Source of the DNA: Calliphora vicina
Lineage: Eukaryota; Arthropoda; Insecta; Diptera; Calliphoridae
NCBI RefSeq assembly: GCF_958450345.1
Contig: NC_088780.1
Span: 110,186,226-110,250,225, forward strand
Direction of reading: 5' to 3'
Length of the DNA stretch: 64,000 bases
Positions 11,721-23,586 of this stretch are shown here, piece by piece (the stretch's first letter is position 1; each line of letters starts with the position of its first letter). Both the position numbers and the translations under genes were made by a program. Under the pieces are notes generated by a model. That model was not told the origin of the DNA. It worked only from the letters and a program-made list of their open reading frames with translations, and made no database searches.

Positions 11721-14700
11721 CTTTAATGTTAAAAAAATAATATAATCTGTAATTGGAAAATATATATGTTTAACCCACTTGTAAAGCTAACACTACTTCA
11801 GCGTCATTATCTTCGGGAAAATCAGTCACCAATTCAACACGATTTTTCTTTTGTTTCTTAGAAAATACATGATCAAATTTAGCCGCTTGTGGTATATACT
11901 GATGACCCATTTGCATTAAACGATAAATACTTGGCTATACACAATAAAAATTCAAATTTATTATTCTTCAAAAACAAACAGAAAACTCACCCGGAAACCA
12001 TTTAAATCCTTATGTAAAGTTGTTAAGTCTAAATTATGTATTATCATCAAGTAACCACCAGTCGAACAAATTACTAGCTTAGTGCAATCTGGAGAAATTC
12101 GACAACGCATTAAACCGCTTGTATGGAATACCTTTTGATATATAAGTCCCTGTTCTGTGTGCGAATTGATGTCCCATGTAAAAATACTGCCATCAAAACC
12201 GGAAGTCACTAATAAATTATCCTTATTGGAGTACTCAATATTTTTAACCCAATTCGAATGACCATGCAGACTGCGTACTTTCATTTTCAAATAACGTAAA
12301 TCCCATAGAGCCACGGTAGTGTCATCAGAACATGTGGCAAACATACGTTCATCTAGAAATCTAAAATTAAAGTATAACAATGTGAGTGAAGTTAAATGCG
12401 CCGAGTTAAATATCTCTTGCGTATTTGAGACATACATATTTAGCAAATGTCTGAATTTTAGACATATTTAGGAAATATGTCTGCATTTGGGACAATCATA
12501 ATCACAGAAAAAAATACGGTACGGGAGAATTTTTCGATTTTTAATGATTTTTTGAATCATATATGTACATTAGAGTGGGTCAATTTGTATGGAGCCAAAA
12601 AAATGCAACAAGCGGTTATCAAAATCGTAATCTACGACGAATTCTAAGAATGTTTGCAGAAGAAACGATGGGTCTAAAATCAAAACCGAGCTTCCCATTT
12701 TTAACGCGAAAATTTTCCTTTCGTATTTTATATTTTTGTTTAAATATACTAACATTTTATTAAGCCTTTTAAGAAACTTGACTATGTTTGGGATTGTTCG
12801 AAAGGAAAGAATGGCAGAAAAGATGAATCTTTGCAAATGGAGATTATCAATAAACTACACCAGAGGATGGTTACAAAATCTCATATTGTGGTTGTGCGGG
12901 AACCTAAAACCGATATTTTGGGTCACAGTGTGGGAAATGAAAAATAAAAAAAGGTGCAAATAAACTTGTAAGTTCTATACCGATAATCCGATTTTAATAA
13001 AATTTCCCACGACTATAGAGGATGTGTTGCTAGGTTTACGTTTTGAATTTGGACTTTCAACACTAAGGTGGGGCGGAGTCTCAAGAACCCAAATTGGGGT
13101 GTCTCGGGTATATTACAAATTATAAATGATGCAAAATTTTTGATCTCTATCCGATTTGAAATATTTGTATATATGTGGAATCTAATAGAAGAGAGCTACA
13201 AAAAATATTACCATAATATTATTTTATCTTTTATAGTTTACGAGATATTCACCATTGAAAATTAAAATTTTATCTTTTTTACTTACTTTTTACAAATTAC
13301 GGATACAAATCTCTCCCGATTTTTTCAAATATATATCCTTTAATTAACAATAAGTTTATTAGTACTAGGATCGCCTGGTGGCCGAAATTCGACCACTTTT
13401 AAAACACTTTTATGGAAAATTTTTTTTAATAATTTTTTGTATTGTGCATATCTAGAGAAAGAAACCTTTTAAACCATATATGTATCATCAATATTGGTGG
13501 TCAAGAACATACTTAAAAGTGTACCACAAAAAAACGTGTGGCCTATTTATATATAAGATTATAAGGAAAGAATTATTTCAAAATCGATACCAAGTCAAAA
13601 GTTATGTGCACTTAAATTAAAAAAAAAAATTAAAAAGTTGTTTTTTCGAAAAAAGTACCTACATTATTAATCTTTAGTTATACAGACAATAAAAACAAAA
13701 TAAATAATGCGTTTATATTTTTCTCAACGGTAAGATTTTGAGAAGTACTATAGAAGAGAAATAATTTCAATATTTGTATAAGTGTGTATGTATGCCAAAT
13801 TTTCTCTAATCGCATTGCTGCTTTCAAAAAATTAAAATCTCTTTTGTTCCCCAATATGTTCTTAAATATTTTGCAAAGGCAATTTATAACCCGGATATCG
13901 GTACCGTCAACAGAGTCAAAAATCTAAAAAATACCACTTATTTAAGTACTTTTTTCGAAAAAAAAATTTGTGAAAAAAATACTTTTTCAAATTGTTTTAA
14001 TTTAAGTGCACATTACTTTTGACTTGGCATCGATATTGAAATAATTCTTTTCTTATAATATGTACTAATAAATTAGTTGTTAAATAAAAAATATATATTT
14101 GAACAACTCCTCTATAGTCGTGAGAAATTTTATTAAAATCGGATTATCGGTTTGGAACTTACAAATTTATTTGCACTTTTTTATTTTTCATTTCCCCCAC
14201 TGCGACTCAAAAGATCGGTTTTAGGTTCTCGCACAACCACAATATGAGATTTTTTAACCATCCTCGGGTGAAGTTTATTGTTAGTATTCTCCATTTGCAA
14301 AGATTCATCTTTTTTGCCTTTCTTTCCTTTTAAAAAAGCCCAAACATAGTCAAGTTTCTTAAAAGGCTCAATAAAATGTTAGCATATTTAAAAAAAATAT
14401 AAAATACGAAAGGAAAATTTTTACGTTAAAAATGGGAAGCTCCATTTTGATTATAGACCCATGGTTTCTTCGGCAAAACTTCTTAGAATTCATCGTAGAT
14501 TACGATTTTGATAACCGCTTTGTCAAGAAAAAAATTTACCCACTCTAATGTACATACATACACAAGATTTTGACTAAGCTTTTTAAGTTCTGAATTGAAT
14601 CTGCTACCGGAATCTTTAAAACTTATTTAGAAGACGTAAATTTTTTGATTTTTAATGATTTCAAAAGTCACATATTGACATTTTTTAAACAAGAGATCGA

Positions 14701-16613
14701 AGTTCAACTCCCGATAGGGACAACAATTTTTTTTTGTTTTTTTAATTATAATTATATTTATTTTTAATTAAATGAAAAGGTAAATTATGTACTTGGTTCA
14801 TTTAATTTGTCCATGACATGTCACAGAGTGCCTAATAGGTATAAATGTACCTCCTCTTAAGATATCGTTATGATAAAGTGGCAAGTCCTTAAGGTAAAAC
14901 TTTTAGCTGTCACAGCCCCTCAGGACGGATATAGTTCAGTTTCGCTTCCCCTACCTTTAGGCAGCGGATTTTTAATTTGAAGTATGTCCCGTCCCATAAT
15001 ATTCTGTACTAGCAATAGAAAATAAGTTGACACAGAAGAATTACGATTTAAATAACTTAATTTTTGTCACCCCATAAAAGTTCAAGATAATATGAATTTC
15101 CAAAAATCCCTCTTTAGTGGATCTATTTGAGGAGAGAGGAACATTCAGTTTAAATTTAATGCTTTCCTCTTTAATATATAATTCATTCCATGTTGATTTA
15201 TAAAAGATACACATGGAGCCATTTAGACATTTTTTATGAAGAAACGAAAAAGTTGAATAAAAATAGTAGACCTTCATGTCCCAGAATAATCTTTATTACA
15301 CTGTTTATTAAACATTTCACAGTTTATTATTGTAATAAAAGTAAAAATCAAGTGTCAAAAATGTATCAGAAAGTTGCATTTATATTATTTCTTGTCCCAA
15401 AATGATTTTTATTGCGTCATTTACTTAACATTTTATATTTTACGATATTAAACAAGTAAGAGTGCAATATTAGGCTGTGCCAAATCTTAAATACCCTTCA
15501 CCAAAGTATATATGAGACAACAATGAAAAACTATTTTTGGTAAAAAAAATTTGGGGAAAAAAATTGTTAAAAATTTTGGTGAAAAAATGGAGTTAGTCGT
15601 AGTTTTATTTGCTCTTATCTCATTTGTTGGCCGATTTTCTCGATTAAATAGCAACGTCAGTTGTACTATATCGGATATATTGACGTTAATGTGGAAATTA
15701 CAAATGGAATGACAATCTTAAATATACCCTTACCCAGACTCCATAGGGTATATGTGCGCCAAAAATTAACAAAATCTGAAGATCCAATGTAAATTTTTGA
15801 GTGATGGAATGAATGATATAAAGATTAAAATTCTATTATTATTTTGAGATTAATAATTGATAATATATTGAATTCTAATAGGCTATAAAAGTCTTTCATG
15901 TGAGTTTGATATCAAATAAAAAAATAACATAAGTTAGGCATTGTGTTTGTAGGATTCCAAACATATTAACAGCATAACAGTAAAAAATAACTAACTATGT
16001 ATAAACATTGTATAAATAGTATATTTTTACTTATTCTGGGGTTTTGTGGTAAGAACTCAATCCCAAATTCTTAATATATTCTATATTTTGTAGTTTATAG
16101 TTCGAACTGAAATTAAAAATATCCAATTCGTTATTAACTGTATACCTATACTCCATATAAATCTAACCATTTATTGTTATTCAACAAATTTGCCAGAGAC
16201 TTTTCTATATATGAGAAATTAATTTCAACTTTTTGTCTATTAATCTGACTTACTTGATACAATTAACATTATCCGTATGAGCATCTTTAATTTTATGTGT
16301 CTGCCTTTGGGTGACGGAGTCAAATAACAATATGGACTTTTTCTCACATGCAGCTACCAAAACATTGCTAAAATAAACAAACAAAATCTTATATATACAA
16401 ATTGAAACGCATCCTTCCACTTCTATGTATTAACCCTTTTGGTGAGAATTCCAAATTGAATACGGCTCCATAGTCAGATGTTTGATTCGGTATATCATTC
16501 CAATGTTTGAAGTCATCGATTGAATTGTAAACACGATGCATAATGTTGTCGAAATCTCCACGATTCGAAGGTAAACCATATTCTCTGCGATGCAGCCATC
16601 TGTGCAGGCTCAT
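10632..16613 (-). CDS. DCAF10: DCAF10 (WDR32), DDB1- and CUL4-associated factor 10
   Basis: This WD40 protein is a predicted substrate receptor of the CUL4-DDB1 ubiquitin ligase. The minus-strand exons are 16613-16435, 16367-16254, 12360-11991, 11934-11779 and 11720-10632. Together they give 1908 nt and 635 aa, with all phases consistent. Conserved landmarks are SDYGAVFNLEFSPKGNVLVA (near residues 47-66), CSDDTTVALWDLR with a DDB1-binding WDxR box at residues 117-120, HGHSNWVKNIEYS, and a C-terminal WD region (GFIKEPSFSADGRIVCSPY to KSGKIVWYHPIL). The middle is a disordered Ser/Asn/Gln region with a proline run and a Q8 tract near residue 394. Vertebrate DCAF10 is somewhat shorter; the extra length lies in this middle. 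Intron 2 (3.9 kb) carries a large foldback element. Confidence 0.94.
11779..11934 (-). CDS. DCAF10: DCAF10 exon 4
   Basis: This is a 156-bp phase-0 exon. The acceptor is TGTATAG and the donor is GTGGGT. It encodes PSIYRLMQMGHQY and a basic linker (SKKQKKNR), ending in VVLALQ, which joins the IHPQGHS start of exon 5. Confidence 0.9.
11991..12360 (-). CDS. DCAF10: DCAF10 exon 3
   Basis: The acceptor is ATTTTAG and the donor is GTGAGT. It encodes residues 98-221, including the WDLR box, HGHSNWVKNIEYS, SGFDGSIFTWDIN and GGYLMIIHNLDL. These are the best-conserved WD repeats of the family. Confidence 0.95.
12568..14550. mobile_element. Palindromic foldback element in DCAF10 intron 2
   Basis: The left end is TA plus CATTAGAGTGGGTCAATTTG. 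The right end is the reverse complement, CCCACTCTAATG plus TA. Arms of about 480 bp match outside; inner arm segments (about 13560-13680 against 13940-14060) also match. The left arm carries an extra dispersed repeat (13368-13560). The length is 1983 bp. TA on both sides fits Tc1/mariner-type target duplication. There is no transposase ORF. Confidence 0.85.
13368..13560 (-). repeat. Dispersed repeat, copy 2, inside the DCAF10 foldback
   Basis: This is the reverse complement of the repeat at 1814-1997: CTAGGATCGCCTGGTGGCCG to AAACGTGTGGCCTATTTATA. It occurs in the left arm only, so it was probably inserted into, or lost from one arm of, the foldback element. Confidence 0.75.
15455..15780 (+). 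repeat. Degraded copy of the TTCGGC-hairpin dispersed repeat
   Basis: It begins CAAGTAAGAGTGCAATATTA with a decayed hairpin and CTTAAATACCCTTCACCAAA. It ends near CCATAGGGTATATG. It is related to copies at 29155, 38437-39230, 51600-52490 and 52670-52835. Confidence 0.55.
16254..16367 (-). CDS. DCAF10: DCAF10 exon 2
   Basis: This 114-bp exon was too short to stand out as an ORF. The acceptor is TTTTAG and the donor is GTAAGT. It encodes NVLVAACEKKSILLFD followed by HTDNVNCIK, completing the first WD repeat. It joins exon 1 through a split Gly codon and exon 3 through a split Lys codon. Confidence 0.9.
16435..16613 (-). CDS. DCAF10: DCAF10 exon 1 (start)
   Basis: The ATG is at 16613-16611. 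The exon encodes a 59-residue N-terminus beginning MSLHRWLHRREYGLPSN and ending in the first WD strand, FSPK plus two bases of Gly. The donor is GTTAAT, which is weak but required by the conserved FSPxG junction; reading through it leads to a stop within 20 codons. Confidence 0.88.
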
Positions 16614-17306
16614 ACTGTTTGCTTTTTCTAAACTTTAATATCTATAGCGTTTTTAAGTACTTAAAGCACAAGTCTTATTTTCGTAGGATCACCAACCGGG
16701 CCCCTTTCAGAAGCAAAGTACGTTTAGAATTTTTATTTAATTTTCAATACAACAGTCTTTCAAATGGCTTTTTCAGTTGCTAGAACTAGTGTGTGTCTAT
16801 TACAATGTAGTATTTATGCTATTTCCATAAAATATATAATTATTTTCAAGGATAATTGAGGAATTTTATAAATTTTCCTTAGTTAAGCACACTACACACA
16901 AAAAGTGAAATCAACTTCAACTATTTTTCCTTGACAGTTGGTATTCTATGAAAAAAGACATTTTTTGTCAGCTGTTTGGCTAGAAAAAAATGGTGTGTGG
17001 AAAGATGCCAGAAATCCAAATAAAAAAAGGAATTAAAGAAGACTTTAGTGAATTATTTAATAAATGAAATATAAAATTTTTAACTGAACAAATTATGTAA
17101 ATATCATGACATTTTAAAATAAATTAAAGCATTTTTTGTTGGCCTTAAGACAAAATCTAAACAAATAATAAAAGTAGCGTTTTTTAACTAAGAATTTCTG
17201 GCAGCTTTGCTTTGCCAAACGTCAATTATTCTAGTAAGAATAATTATTCGCATATTTTGTAAACAAATTGAAACGTAAAGAAACAAAAAAACAAAAAATT
17301 AAAAAA
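16614..17306. promoter_or_regulatory. Divergent promoter region DCAF10/PSMD9
   Basis: The 693 bp between the two divergent start codons must hold both promoters and 5' UTRs unless distant 5' exons exist. I saw no convincing TATA or DRE element. The last 90 bp before the PSMD9 ATG is A-rich, as in fly 5' leaders. Confidence 0.5.
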
Positions 17307-17414
17307 ATGGTTGTTCCCAATTCAAATCCTTTGGAAACTAAATTATTTAAACTTATGAGCGATAAAGACAAATTAGAAACTCAAATAAATACCTATGGTG
17401 TTATTTTATCTCAA
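17307..17414 (+). CDS. PSMD9: PSMD9 exon 1
   Basis: The ATG follows AAAAAA, an A-rich context typical of fly start sites. The exon has 36 codons, MVVPNSNPLETKLFKLMSDK to GVILSQ, and the donor is GTAAGT at 17415. It is phase 0 and was too short to be obvious as an ORF. Confidence 0.92.
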
Positions 17415-20400
17415 GTAAGTCAAGTGAGAAGCAAGCATAATCAATGATTTTGCAAAAAATAATGCAAATTTTTTAATAAAATGCATTTAACTTTCAACAG
17501 AACGACAATGTTGGCATGACTGGTCCTTTAATTGATACCGAGGGATTTCCCCGCAACGATATCGACGTCCATCAAGTCCGTCAGGCAAGGCAACAAATTA
17601 TTTGTCTTCAAAACGATCATAAAGCCTTAATGAAAGAAATTGAAAAATTAATGCATGAATTACATGCTGAGGCCAAACAAGCCCATACTTCCCAACAATT
17701 GTCCCACAAGGCGGCAGGCATGGATTTGAACAATAGTTCTTCAGATGATTCCGAGGAAATGTCGGATGCATTGCCACAAAAGCCCTTTTTAAAAGTGAAG
17801 AATGTGTCAGTAGGATCGCCGGCTGAAGAAGCTGTAAGTGAACATTAGTCAGATTTAATCAAAAAATGTATTTGTGTAAATTTTTATATTTATCTGTTTG
17901 CGATTTGGAAAAGGAGTAACTTTTTAATTAATTTAGCTAATCTTTATTTTATGAGCCAATCCGGCTTATTTCCAAATTTTTACCAGAGGTAGATACACCT
18001 TTCTATTCTAAACATAAAGACATTGTTTTTATCGCTAGATATGGGCCTCCAAAGTGCGAGTGTTGGATATTCCATATTATTGTTGTTTTTATCCGATACA
18101 TTTTATTTGAGATATAAATAAAATCAAATATTTGATCAATGTGAACGTCTCTTTAGACTAACACCTTAAAGTATACTGATCGACTCAAAATCACTTTCTG
18201 AGTCGATTATTTCACCTAGACCGCATATAAATGTCTTCCCAACATAAGACTTCATCCGTAATAAATGCCTAATTTAATCAGGTATCCACACGAATTTTGC
18301 CTCAAATTAGTTTTATATATTAGCCATTAATGGCCCCTAACCCTTAGGCTTGGTTATATAAATTGAAGATAAATTAATAAAATATTTTTTATTTATTTTT
18401 TTATTTATTTTTATTGATTTCAATACATAAAAGCCTTCGTGGCCAATTATTTATATTATATATTACAAAATATTTATTATACAAAAAAAAAAAATAATCA
18501 CACATATAAATTTTATGCGGATCGGTGAATAATTGACCACAGCTCTCATATTGGAAAATGTTGTTGTCCAAATAAAATTCAATATATGTATGTAAATAAG
18601 ATTCATATACAGTGACGGACATTACAATAGAATCACTACCAATATTTCATTTTAAACCAGGAGCAATCATAAGGATTGGTGTGGGCCAGAAAATATAAAA
18701 AAGTGTTGTGGACGGACGAAACGACCATTAATTTAATTGGTAGTGATGATAAGACATGGGTTAGACGTCCAAAAAATGGCAAAAACCATAAAGTTTAAAC
18801 ATGGTTGGGGAAATATTATTATATGGGGATGCTTTTCTTGGTATTACGTTGGTCCAATTTATTGGATTAAAGAAAATATGGAGAAGCACTTGTATGTAAA
18901 TATTTTGGATAGGATTTGATTTTAGACCTATGGTTTCTTGGGGAAAATTTCTTGGAATTTTCCGTAGATTTCGTTTCTGCTATACGATTTTTTACTTTTC
19001 TATCGTCCATACAATTCGTCACGTCCTAATGTATATATATACATATCGTTAGCTTAGTATGCAAACGTAACAAGTACACTTTTGATTGAAATTAAGATTT
19101 GGATGCAGAAAGATAGTAAAACATAAGATACATATTTTGCAATAAAAAATTTCGTTATTTTGTTTCTAACTGATGATTTTTCAGTGATACGCAAAAGTGC
19201 TAACTCCACAAAAAAAAAAATAATAATAAGAAAACATGCTAAGTCCAGCAAAAACATTGAATATGCTATTTAAATCTACTATTTCAATACTAATTGCTAT
19301 AATACTTTGAAGATTAACATTTTTCGATGTAATCACTATAGTATGGTTACACAATTCACTGTAAAATAAAAAAAATAAATTAAATTTTGAAGAAATAATA
19401 AGATTTTGAGTTATTTTGTTTTACAGCAATGAAATAAGACTGTTTTTTGTTAGGTATTTAAATAATATAAAATAATAAAACCAATTTGTAAAATAATAAA
19501 ACGAGAAATTAAAATTTATTATAAGAAAATATGCCAATAAGTCCAGCCAAAAAACACAAAATCATAAAAATCAAAAGAGCTAAGTCCCTAAAAATGGCTT
19601 CAGTTTCTAAAGACATTTCAATTATTTTATTTTTTCAACGGATACTTAAAGCCAACAGATCATAGGAGAGAACTGCGTTTACAGATCTAAAGAATATTGG
19701 CACATTTGCGTACTAAGCTAACGATATAAAACTTAGCCCAGAATTTTAGTCATAGCTCCCATATAAGTCCTACTTCCCAAAAAATCGCTTTAAATGCATT
19801 AATCTTTTACAAGTATGATATCTATATACAATTTAACTCAACAAAATTGTATATGCTAGAAATCATGCTACTAAATTTTTGGACCATCGGTCCATAATCG
19901 GCTCATATACATATGTATATGGTGCATTTCATGTCAAGTGAACCAACTTTTGAAATCGATGTCTTCCGATCGGGATGAAATTTGCACCAAGGTTAGCTCT
20001 ATTGGATAGTAACTCAGACACAATTTTTCAACAACATCGGTCGAGAACTCTCTGAGTTATAGGGGGTAAAATTTTGACAATTTGGTCAAACAGGGGTTTT
20101 TTCTTATCCATGTAACTTATTACCTATTGTTCTTAGCAAAATGTGTCCCAAATAGTATAGATAGCTATTTCTTCGATCTTTCGAAAAAAAATATTAAAAA
20201 AAAAAAATAAAAAATTTTTAATATTTTTTTTCCGAAATCAAAAACTTTTTTGACTTTTTTTTTAAAATGGGTCCTTTTTTTTTTTTTTTTTTTTTTCTTA
20301 AAATAAAGTTTAGATATTTTCCTTGAACACCTACTTGGTCGCTTAGTGGGATGCGAGTGGGATATCTATCAAAATAAATATTTTGTAACTCAAAACATAA

Positions 20401-23400
20401 AATTTTTGACTTTTTTTGCAAAATCAAAAACTTTGTTGACTTTTTTTTTTCAAAATGGACCCTTTTTTAATCTTTTTTTTTAGGTCAAACAAAAGCTTAG
20501 ATATTATCCTTGAAGACCCTTTTGGTCGCTTAGTGGGATGCGAGTGGGATATCTATCAAAATAAATATTTTTTAACTCAAGACTTACAATTTTTGACTTT
20601 TTTTTTTGCAAATACGATTTTTTTTCCAAATGGGCCCTTTTTTTAAAATTTTTTTTGTAGTCAAAAGAATGCTTAGGTCCATTCCTTTAAGATATTTTTA
20701 GTCCCTTAGTGGGATGCGAGTGGGATATCTATCAAAATAAATATTTTGTAACGCAAGACATACAATTTTTTAATTTTTTTTTGCAAAATCAAAATTTTTT
20801 TCCAATATGGGCCCTTTTTTAATTTTTTTTTTTTTGCTCAAAAGAAAGCCTAGGTCCATTCCTTTAAGATATTTTTAGTCCCTTAGTGGGATGCGAGTGG
20901 GATATCTATCAAAATAAATATTTTGTAACGCAAGACATACAATTTTTTAATTTTTTTTTGCAAAATCGAAATTTTTTTCCAATATGGGACTTTTTTTTAA
21001 AAATTTTTTTTTGCTCAAAAGAAAGCTTAGGTCTTTTCCTTTAAGACCTATTTTGTCACTTAGGAAGATGTGAGTAGGATATCTATTAAAATAAAAATGT
21101 TGTAACTCAAGACATTCAATTATTGACTTTTTTTTTGCAAATTCGAATTTTTTTTCAAAATGGGCCCTTTTTTAAAAATTTTTTTTTAGTCAAAAGAAAG
21201 CTTAGGTCCATTCCTTTAAGATATTTTAGGTCCCTTAGTGGGATACGAGTGGGATATCTATCAAAATAAATATTTTGTAACTCAAGATATACAATTTTTG
21301 ATTTTTTGGCAAAATCAAAAACTTTTTTGACTTTTTTTTAAAATGGGCCCTTTTTGTAATTTTTTTTTTTTGCTATAAAGAAAGCTTAGGCCTATTCCTT
21401 TAAGATGGTTTTGATCGCTTAGTGGGATGCGAGTGGGATATATATCAAAATAAATGTTTTGTAACTCAAGACATACAATTTTTGTGTTAAAACATTTATT
21501 TTGATAGATATCCCCCTCGCATCCCACTAAGGGACTAAAAATATCTTAAAGGAATGGACCTAGGCTTTCTTTTGAGCAAAAAAAAAAAATTAAAAAAGGG
21601 CCCATATTTGAAACAAATTTTGATTTTGCAAAAAAAAATTAAAAAATTGTATGTCTTGCGTTACAAAATATTTATTTTGATAGATATCCCACTCGCATCC
21701 CACTAAGGGACTAAAAATATCTTAAAGGAATGGATCTAAGCTTTCTTTTGACTACAAAAAAAATTTTAAAAAAAGGGCCCATTTGGAAAAAAAATCGTAT
21801 TTGCAAAAAAAAAAGTCAAAAATTGTAAGTCTTGAGTTAAAAAATATTTATTTTGATAGATATCCCACTCGCATCCCACTAAGCGACCAAAAGGGTCTTC
21901 AAGGATAATATCTAAGCTTTTGTTTGACCTAAAAAAAAAAGATTAAAAAAGGGTCCATTTTGAAAAAAAAAGTCAACAAAGTTTTTGATTTTGCAAAAAA
22001 AGTCAAAAATTTTATGTTTTGAGTTACAAAATATTTATTTTGATAGATATCCCACTCGCATCCCACTAAGCGACCAAGTAGGTGTTCAAGGAAAATATCT
22101 AAACTTTATTTTAAGAAAAAAAAAAAAAAAAAAAAAAAAAAGGACCCATTTTAAAAAAAAGTCAAAAAAGTTTTTGATTTCGGAAAAAAAATATTAAAAA
22201 TTTTGTATTTTTTTTTTTAAATATTTTTTTTCGAAAGATCGAAGAAATAGCTATCTATACTATTTGGGACACATTTTGCTAAGAACAATAGGTAATAAGT
22301 TACATGGATAAGAAAAAACCCCTGTTTGACCAAATTGTCAAAATTTTACCCCCTATAACTCAGAGAGTTCTCGACCGATGTTGTTGAAAAATTGTGTCTG
22401 AGTTACTATCCAATAGAGCTAACCTTGGTGCAAATTTCATCCCGATCGGAAGACATCGATTTCAAAAGTTGGTTCACTTGACATGAAATGCCCCATATTT
22501 ATATTATAATATGTGTGGGCAAAAACACAAAAAAAATCAAATCGCTCATTATTTCTGAAATAACAACATAAACCGCTGTTTAATGCATCACAAACTCAAA
22601 AAACTATTTTTTCCGATGTCACTTTCCTATCTCCATTTTCATGGTTTTTGGGAATTTCTGTAGAAATTCTGAAATAGAAATAGAAAATTCTAAAATACAA
22701 TTCTAAATTTCTGAAATACAACTAAAAATTTCTGAAATACACACAGAAAAAACTACTTTTTAAAGAGTTTCAGTTTGTCAAATATTTATCAAATGTGTCC
22801 TCAAAACAAAAATATTCTAATGGCCTGATTCAGAAACACGAAATAAAAACCATTTCCAATTTTTTGTATGATAAACAATCAAAAAGTATTTAAAAACTGA
22901 ATGATTTTCACACAAAAATTTTAAAATTGTTCTTTCCATTCGTGTTTCTGAATCAGGCAGACCCATAATTGTAAATATGTATAATTAAACATTTCTGAAA
23001 TACAATTAGAAACTTCTGAAATGTAAATGTTCTGATTACACTCATGATAGAACTAGTAATTTTGGAAGAAGTTCTGTTTACAATATTTTTTTGTTCTCTT
23101 AATACACAAATCTGCAATTGTTATTGATTTTTTTTCATGTACATAATTTAATAAATATTAAATATTTTTTTTTTAAATTTATAGGGGCTTCGCATTAATG
23201 ACGAAATAAGTGAATTTGGATCAGCAAATGCTAATAATTTCAATAAAAAACTTGAAACTATTGCAAATATAGTTAAACATATGCATGATCGTCGTATACC
23301 TTTAAAGGTTCTGCGCAATAATGAAATTTTAAATTTAATATTAATACCACACACTTGGTCTGGACCCGGCTTGTTGGGCTGTAATGTGGATCTCTTTGAT

Positions 23401-23406
23401 AATTAA
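17307..23406 (+). CDS. PSMD9: PSMD9/p27 26S proteasome assembly chaperone
   Basis: This is the fly orthologue of PSMD9 (p27, yeast Nas2), a cytosolic/nuclear chaperone that binds Rpt subunits during assembly of the 19S base. The exons are 17307-17414, 17501-17833 and 23185-23406, giving 663 nt and 220 aa; the human protein is about the same size. An N-terminal coiled-coil helix pair (residues about 8-35 and 58-95) carries many Lys/Glu and Gln residues. After a Ser/Asp linker comes a PDZ-like domain from residue 132: FLKVKNVSVGSPAEEAGL, then DEISEFGSANANNF, and the family-typical end GPGLLGCNV. The PDZ is split by a 5.35-kb intron full of transposon sequence. A poly(A) signal follows at 23476. 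Confidence 0.95.
17501..17833 (+). CDS. PSMD9: PSMD9 exon 2
   Basis: The acceptor is TTTCAACAG and the donor GTAAGT follows GAAGAAGCT. Its 111 codons run from NDNVGMTGPLIDTEGFPRND through the coiled coil and Ser/Asp linker to the first half of the PDZ. Reading past the donor gives only VSEH and a stop. Confidence 0.95.
18611..19031 (+). mobile_element. Tc1-like transposase relic plus orphan foldback arm
   Basis: Frames at 18690-18920 give VLWTDETTINLIGSDDKTWV and, after a frame change, GWGNIIIWGCFSWYYVGPIY. These are the first catalytic Asp region and the WGCFS block of Tc1-family transposases. From 18918 the sequence instead matches the right arm of the DCAF10 foldback (ACCTATGGTTTCTTGGGG...) and ends CGTCCTAATG|TA, so a decayed end of that foldback family is fused to the relic. 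Nothing here is functional. Confidence 0.75.
19921..22496. mobile_element. Giant palindromic foldback with inverted ~180-bp arrays, PSMD9 intron 2
   Basis: Left end TGGTGCATTTCATGTCAAGT and right end ACTTGACATGAAATGCCCCA are flanked by TA. The outer arms (about 19921-20230 and 22190-22496) look identical over roughly 300 bp. Inside are tandem units marked by GGGATGCGAGTGGGATATCT: about seven forward (20347, 20533, 20709, 20886, 21065, 21239, 21423) and four inverted (to about 22070). The junction is near 21487. Units are separated by homopolymeric T/A runs. There is no coding capacity; the short ORFs are repeat shadows. Confidence 0.88.
22823..22958. mobile_element. MITE-like hairpin (GCCTGATTCAGAAACACG)
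   Basis: GCCTGATTCAGAAACACGAA at 22823 is matched by CGTGTTTCTGAATCAGGC at 22941-22958, with partial complementarity further in. It is about 136 bp, non-coding, and in PSMD9 intron 2. Confidence 0.7.
23185..23406 (+). CDS. PSMD9: PSMD9 exon 3 (terminal)
   Basis: The acceptor is TTTATAG and the exon starts GGG CTT CGC ATT AAT, restoring the PDZ motif EEA-GLRINDEI. It ends NVDLFDN TAA at 23404-23406. It supplies the C-terminal PDZ strands and the conserved W-S-G-P-G-L-L-G-C motif. Confidence 0.95.
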   Translation, partial: GLRINDEISEFGSANANNFNKKLETIANIVKHMHDRRIPLKVLRNNEILNLILIPHTWSGPGLLGCNVDLFDN

Positions 23407-23475
23407 AAATTAATTTAAAAAAAAATGTAAAAAAGAGGAATGGTTGAAAATATTACTTGCCTTTTTCAGTTTATT

Positions 23476-23481
23476 AATAAA
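23476..23481 (+). promoter_or_regulatory. Probable PSMD9 poly(A) signal AATAAA
   Basis: A canonical AATAAA lies 70 bases after the stop codon. It is followed by a T-rich stretch (AATTTTTTTTAAAG) that could act as the downstream element. Confidence 0.5.
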
Positions 23482-23586
23482 GGTCTTTTAATTCAAAAAT
23501 TTTACAAAATTTTTTTTAAAGAACCTTGGATAATTTAAAAATTATTTAATAACAATGGTCACAGTCTTAACTGTTTATTTTTTTAT

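Noticed and set aside
16680..17300. Search for a shared DRE/TATA element between DCAF10 and PSMD9
   Set aside because: No convincing consensus was found; only the general divergent-promoter arrangement is supported.
20347..22070. Regularly spaced repeats resembling a CRISPR array
   Set aside because: Units are about 180 bp, spacers are homopolymer-rich copies of each other, and both orientations occur inside a eukaryotic foldback element.
20218..22197. Several 60-70 residue ORFs with KKKKK and PTRIPLSDQ
   Set aside because: They are translations of the 180-bp foldback repeat units on either strand, not proteins.
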